This document shows positions 59,748-64,000 of a stretch of DNA of 64,000 nucleotides, in pieces. The position numbers and the translations under genes are program-made. The notes beneath the pieces were generated by a model. That model worked only from the letters and a program-made list of their open reading frames with translations. It was not told where the DNA came from and searched no databases. Position 1 is the first letter of the stretch, and each line of letters begins with the position of its first letter. The stretch comes from Paracentrotus lividus (Eukaryota; Echinodermata; Echinoidea; Camarodonta; Echinidae): the NCBI GenBank assembly GCA_940671915.1, contig CALNVZ010003435.1, positions 4,539,744-4,603,743 of the forward strand, given 5' to 3'.

Positions 59748-60530
59748 TTAAAGGGAAGGTCTGGACCCAAAATAAGTTGCTTTTTATAAGAAGCAGAAAA
59801 ATTAGAAAAACAGATTAAAACTTGTTTGAAGAAAATCGGACTAATAATAAGAAAGTTATGAATATCTTTGTGATGCACAAAAAATGATCGCGATACCAAA
59901 TTGGCAACACCTCTGATGTCACAGGGGCACAACTTGCCATGCATTTTCTGTATTGTTTTATGATAAATTTTCACTTTATTAGTTAAGGAACTGTTTTCCT
60001 CATAACTTTGGCCAAGATATATTGATGGCAATATGTTATTGCATCTATGTATTTTCATAAAATGAGAATTATAGTGACATTTCAAATGAAAAGTGATATT
60101 TTTTATGAAATTCAACATTGCATGAATATCTTTTTTCTATACTGAAAATCTACTTAAAATCTTTGTTTTTTTGTATTTCTAGATGAGGTGCTGATTTTAC
60201 AATACACAGATACATGTATAGATGCAATATTATATTGCCATCAATATTATCTTGGTCAAAGTTATGATAAAAATAGTATTTTAACAAATAAAGTGAAAAA
60301 TTATCATAAAACCATATAGAAAATGCATGGAAAGTTGTGCCCCTGTGACATCACAGCTTTGTGACAGTGTTGCCAATTTGGTATTAGCGATTAATTTTTT
60401 GTGCATCGTAAAGATATTAATAACTTTCTTATTATTAGTCCGATTTTCTTCAAATTTTTTTCTTCTGTTTTTCTATTTTTTCTGCTTTTTATAAAAAGCA
60501 ACTTATTTTATGTCTAGAGCTTCCCTTTAA
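59748..60530. mobile_element. TTAA-flanked palindromic MITE, AGGGAAGGTCTGGACCC end
   Basis: The left TTAA-AGGGAAG(G)TCT is mirrored on the right by AGAGCTTCCCT-TTAA. The two halves are inverted copies over about 370 bp each, with GAAGAAAATCGGACTAATAA, ACATCACAG (left ATGTCACAG), GGCACAACTT and TTGATGGCAATA all mirrored. A short unpaired centre lies near 60110-60180. The 134-codon minus-strand frame across the left half has a mirrored counterpart and no gene character. Confidence 0.85.
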
Positions 60531-60770
60531 GAGAGAGAAAGGGAAAAAAAATAAAAAATTTCAACTTGGTATTATTTTGATTAATCTTTTTTGTTACATA
60601 GGAAATATTTTCTACTTTATTTTCGATGTTTCATGTTGTCAATAATTGTTTTAATGAAAACAGATTAGAATATAAATTTATAAATGATATAGGCATAATC
60701 ATAATGCAAACTGTATACACTTTCCCTCATAGAGATGCATATTGTGATTTTGAGGGGTGGGGTTGGGTTG

Positions 60771-62848
60771 TACACTGAAAACCTAACCTCGTCCGTTAGT
60801 GGACGGACTAAGTTTAAAGCTAGTCAGTCAAGACGGACTCGTTTTAAAGCTAGTGTGTCATGTTAGTCCGTCCAGACGGACTAGCTTACAACTGAATCCA
60901 AATCTCTCAACTTGACGGACGAGCTTTAAAGCTAGTCCGTCACACTTGATGTTAGTCCGTCGATGCGACGGACGAGCTCTATAAAATTAGATAGGTAGCC
61001 TCAGTTTACCCATTAGAATGACCGACTAGGATTTGATACACATAGCTGAAATGTCGCTTACAATTGAAATGACTGACTAGCTTTTGAAATACACACAGAT
61101 GCAATGTCAATTATTATCTCCATTGTAAATTTAGAGCGGCATGTTTCCGAACATAATCAAGTGAATACATTATTCTCAAACAAAGGTTGTTTTGACCTGA
61201 CAATAAAGCTTACTTAAAGCTTACGATACATAACATCAATCACGATAAGAATGCAATTCACGAGTAGGTTCAAACTATTGTTCTCCATTCTTTAATTACA
61301 GGCTAATAGAATACCTCGTTACTATAGAACCCAAGAATCTGGTCTATTCTTATAGATTACGGGTGAATGCCCGGCGAAGCAACAGCAGTGAATACAAGGC
61401 GAATAGCATCGAGTGAATAACATGCGCATTGCGAAAAGGACATCATCTATTATTTGTATTATCTGTATGTGAATTCAATTTAATGAGCAAACTGTAAGGA
61501 AGCAGATCCGATATACCCCGTAAAACTGAAGATTTTGATGATAATGGCGATCTCCTTCATGTGATATGTGTGAGTACTCTTTTTGAATTCCTTATTTTTC
61601 AGTTCATAGATGTTGTTATTTTTTCACATGGACTAATACTATAATCACCAACGCGAAACAAAATCTGTCTTGCCAAATTAATTTATAAATTGCGTATGTG
61701 TTACTGACAACGATAATAGCAACATTAAATAATGAATTCAATTCTAATTCTAAGAATTATATGTGCCACTATTCTTTTAGATTACGAAAGAACAGAATAT
61801 TGGATTAGAGGCGCGATTGCGGGATTTCTGAGGTGGCTCTCAAGAAAGATATGCGTAGAAAATGCAAAAATAGGCAGGCTACAACAAACAAGACAATGAT
61901 GATGCAAGCCATTGGCGGGGAAGCCCGGGGGACAGTGGGGACCGTTTCACCCTCGATTTTTTCTGGAGGATCGTCCCCCTAGATTTTTAAAGTGATCAGC
62001 TAGTGAAGCTAATAAAGAGGCAAAATGTATGTTGAATTTAATGCTAAATGCTATTTTAAGCCCCCCCCCAGTCGTGACATCAAATCGCCGCACTGGAAGC
62101 AAGCATATAAAGTATAAATTCAAAATGCATATTATTAGCGTTATGGATTGCATCTAACTTGTTTGTTTGGCCGGGCTTCGGTGTAATTATTTTACATTTG
62201 ATTTTCCAAATTAAATCTCAACATCACATTATTTGATATTGCCATAATGTTAACTAATTGTGCCTCCTGTATTAATTCCTGTATTCCGATATCATCATAA
62301 TAAAATGATTTTGGCTTGAATTCTTGAATTTTTGTAAAAAAAATTAATCGTATCTTTAAAATGTTTTCTCATATTTCAGATTTGACGTCTCTGACAAGCT
62401 GATGAAGCCATATTAAGCTATTTCGTAATGCTAGTCGGTCAAGACAGAAGTAAGACATCGCGACAGACAAGCGCGACTGACTAGTTTTGACACCTTGACG
62501 GACTAGCAGTAAAGCTAGTCCTGCTCAAAGCTCGTCAGTCTGGGCATCACTACGACTAGCTTTTTATGCTAGTCCATCAAACTAGTCGGTCAAAACGGAC
62601 TAGCTTTAAAACTAGTCTGTCATGACCGACTAGCATTAAACTAGTCTGTCGTGACCGACTAACTTGACGGACTAGCTTTGAAGCTAGTCCGTAGAGACGG
62701 ACGAGCTTTAAAGCTAGTCCGTAATAACCGGATTGTGTTGAAGGAAAACTAGTCCGTTGTGACTGACTAGCTTTAAAGCTAGTCAGTCTGGGCATCACTA
62801 CGACTAGCTTTAAAGCTAGTCGGTCTACCCGTTTAGGTTTTCAGTGTA
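60771..62848. mobile_element. 2.1 kb CACTGAAAACCTAA element built of ACTAGCTTTAAAGCTAGT palindromes
   Basis: TA-CACTGAAAACCTAA on the left is mirrored by TTAGGTTTTCAGTG-TA on the right. Two clusters flank a ~1.4 kb AT-rich spacer without genes: 60785-60990 and 62425-62835. The clusters consist of the palindrome GACTAGCTTTAAAGCTAGTC, whole or degenerate, alternating with a second dyad GTCCGTC/GACGGAC; I count roughly 20 half-sites in both orientations. A 37-bp direct repeat (GTCTGGGCATCACTACGACT and flanks) occurs at about 62538 and 62787. No transposase. Confidence 0.8.
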
Positions 62849-64000
62849 GGGTGTGAATATTTGTAATGTAGCAATAAATTCCCTCAATATTGTGACATGA
62901 AGCATTATCTTGATACTTTAAATCAGACATCTAAATAAGTTCAAATCAACTGGACATTAAACTAATGAAATTAAATAAATTACTTAGACGATCGTGTAAA
63001 CCTTTGGATAAGAATGATACGAATTCTGCACAGTAACCATATCGAGTCTTAACTGTACCCAAAGTTTAGCCTAAACTTGTTCGTCATCAGAGATTTTGGA
63101 CCCAATGTCAATGCCCAAGCGGTCATTCAACTCCTAAAGAATTGTCAAAGTTCAACTCACAAGTTTCTCTTCTTGTTTTTCCTGGCTTAGAAAAACAAAA
63201 ACGTCTTGTAGACTCCTCGAGGGGTGTGTAAACTTGGCTGGAAGGGATGACACTTTCTAAACAATTTTCCACTCACTAAAAACAGTTTTCACACCAAGAT
63301 ACCTCTCCCACATTCATCCCGGGCGGCCATGTAAAGGTTTTTTTTCTTCTTCTTTCTTTTCTTTTTAGAAATGTTAGAAATAGAATGTGGTGGAACGCGA
63401 TCGATTTGTAGGTAGAGTCGTTCCTGGGGTCGTCTTTAGATTAATTTGCCATGGTAAAGGGGAGGCGTATGGGGGTTGCCGGACGAAATTTTAGACAAGT
63501 TTGATGTAGCTATCATTTGAAGTAGTAAATAAATGTTTACAAAAAAATCAAGCAAGCACCTGCAACGCAAAAAATGAAGGAACAGAAAGATAACATCACT
63601 TAATTGCTAATGATAATCTCATATTGGGGTGCCACGAATCCCCACAACCAGCCAATGCCAATATGTGTGGTCAATATTGAAATGCATGGACTAACAAGAA
63701 ACATGATTTTGGAATGATGATGAATATGATGATTGTTATGATGGTGGTGATGACGACGACGACGACTTCTACATCGTCATTTAAATATTGCTCATTAATT
63801 TTGGGAGCTAAAATCGTTTATAAAAATTTCCAAATATCTTATGACAGAAGTATTAGAATGTGATTCCGAGAAAAACGTGAATAAATAAGGATTTTGAATT
63901 GTCTTTATAGATAGTCTAGACAATTGAATTAGTCAACAACTGGAGGTCTGGCTCTAAGACAATGCAGTTTAATAGCTTAAGCATTTCTGTTCTACCTTGA
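62849..64000. other. No gene seen
   Basis: AT-rich. A short GAC repeat at about 63753-63766. No sustained frame, SINE box or inverted-end element is evident up to the window end. Confidence 0.5.

Noticed and set aside
59714..60118. 134-codon minus-strand frame, the longest in the window
   Set aside because: It lies in one half of the palindromic TTAA element and has no protein-like conservation signal.
1..64000. CRISPR array, bacterial operon, phage or plasmid features
   Set aside because: Repeat spacing is irregular, there are no long ORFs and no ribosome sites; composition and elements are those of an animal genome.

Overview
This is AT-rich eukaryotic (animal) DNA. It has no operons, no ribosome binding sites and no long open reading frames. 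It carries many (GA)n, (CA)n and (ATT)n tracts, homopolymers, tRNA-derived SINE pieces, an L2-like LINE tail and a dense set of short DNA transposons without genes. This composition, with TTAA- and TA-flanked MITEs and SINEs of an invertebrate type, suggests a marine invertebrate. An echinoderm or another invertebrate deuterostome is my best guess, but nothing in the window proves the species. I recognise no complete gene. A few short stretches (25816-26056 +, 51128-51418 -, 49605-49811 -, 41435-41623 -) read like terminal exons of unknown genes and are given with modest confidence.

Layout. 1-3110 is a noisy, T/G-inflated inverted copy of 3160-5140, probably an uncorrected fold-back read at a contig end. 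3160-8340 looks like an element with long inverted ends (3160-3715 and 7640-8340); it contains a nested 1 kb element at 4265-5250. 8.7-9.6 kb holds two MITEs. 9.6-15.8 kb is quiet sequence with low-complexity tracts. 15.8-16.3 kb is a SINE piece abutting a MITE. 17754-23731 is a 6 kb inverted repeat with arms of more than 2 kb, one arm interrupted by a mariner-like element (22097-23154) whose empty site survives in the other arm. 24-26 kb has a promoter-like block and an exon candidate. 26-33.7 kb is packed with MITEs, including two near-identical direct copies at 29.9 and 31.0 kb. 35.3-37.2 kb has two inverted-repeat elements. 42.1-44.8 kb has a fold-back element and a second copy of the 26.2 kb TTAA family. 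47.8-48.9 kb is an 18-bp minisatellite. 49.6-51.4 kb has two minus-strand exon candidates. 56.8-60.5 kb has a SINE, an L2-like tail and a palindromic TTAA element. 60771-62848 is a 2 kb element built of ACTAGC palindromes.

The most unusual theme is shared by eight or more otherwise unrelated elements. Each has short inverted ends (often starting CACTG with flanking TA), and each is filled with many copies, in both orientations, of its own short self-complementary word: GTAGGGAATACCGGAC, AATACAG, GAGTAAA, ACACAGTGT, ACAATTTGTCGCC, GACGTC, or ACTAGCTTTAAAGCTAGT. The word differs between elements while the architecture stays the same. Clusters of transposase or host-factor binding sites, or a replication or hairpin function, are possible readings; none is shown by the sequence alone.
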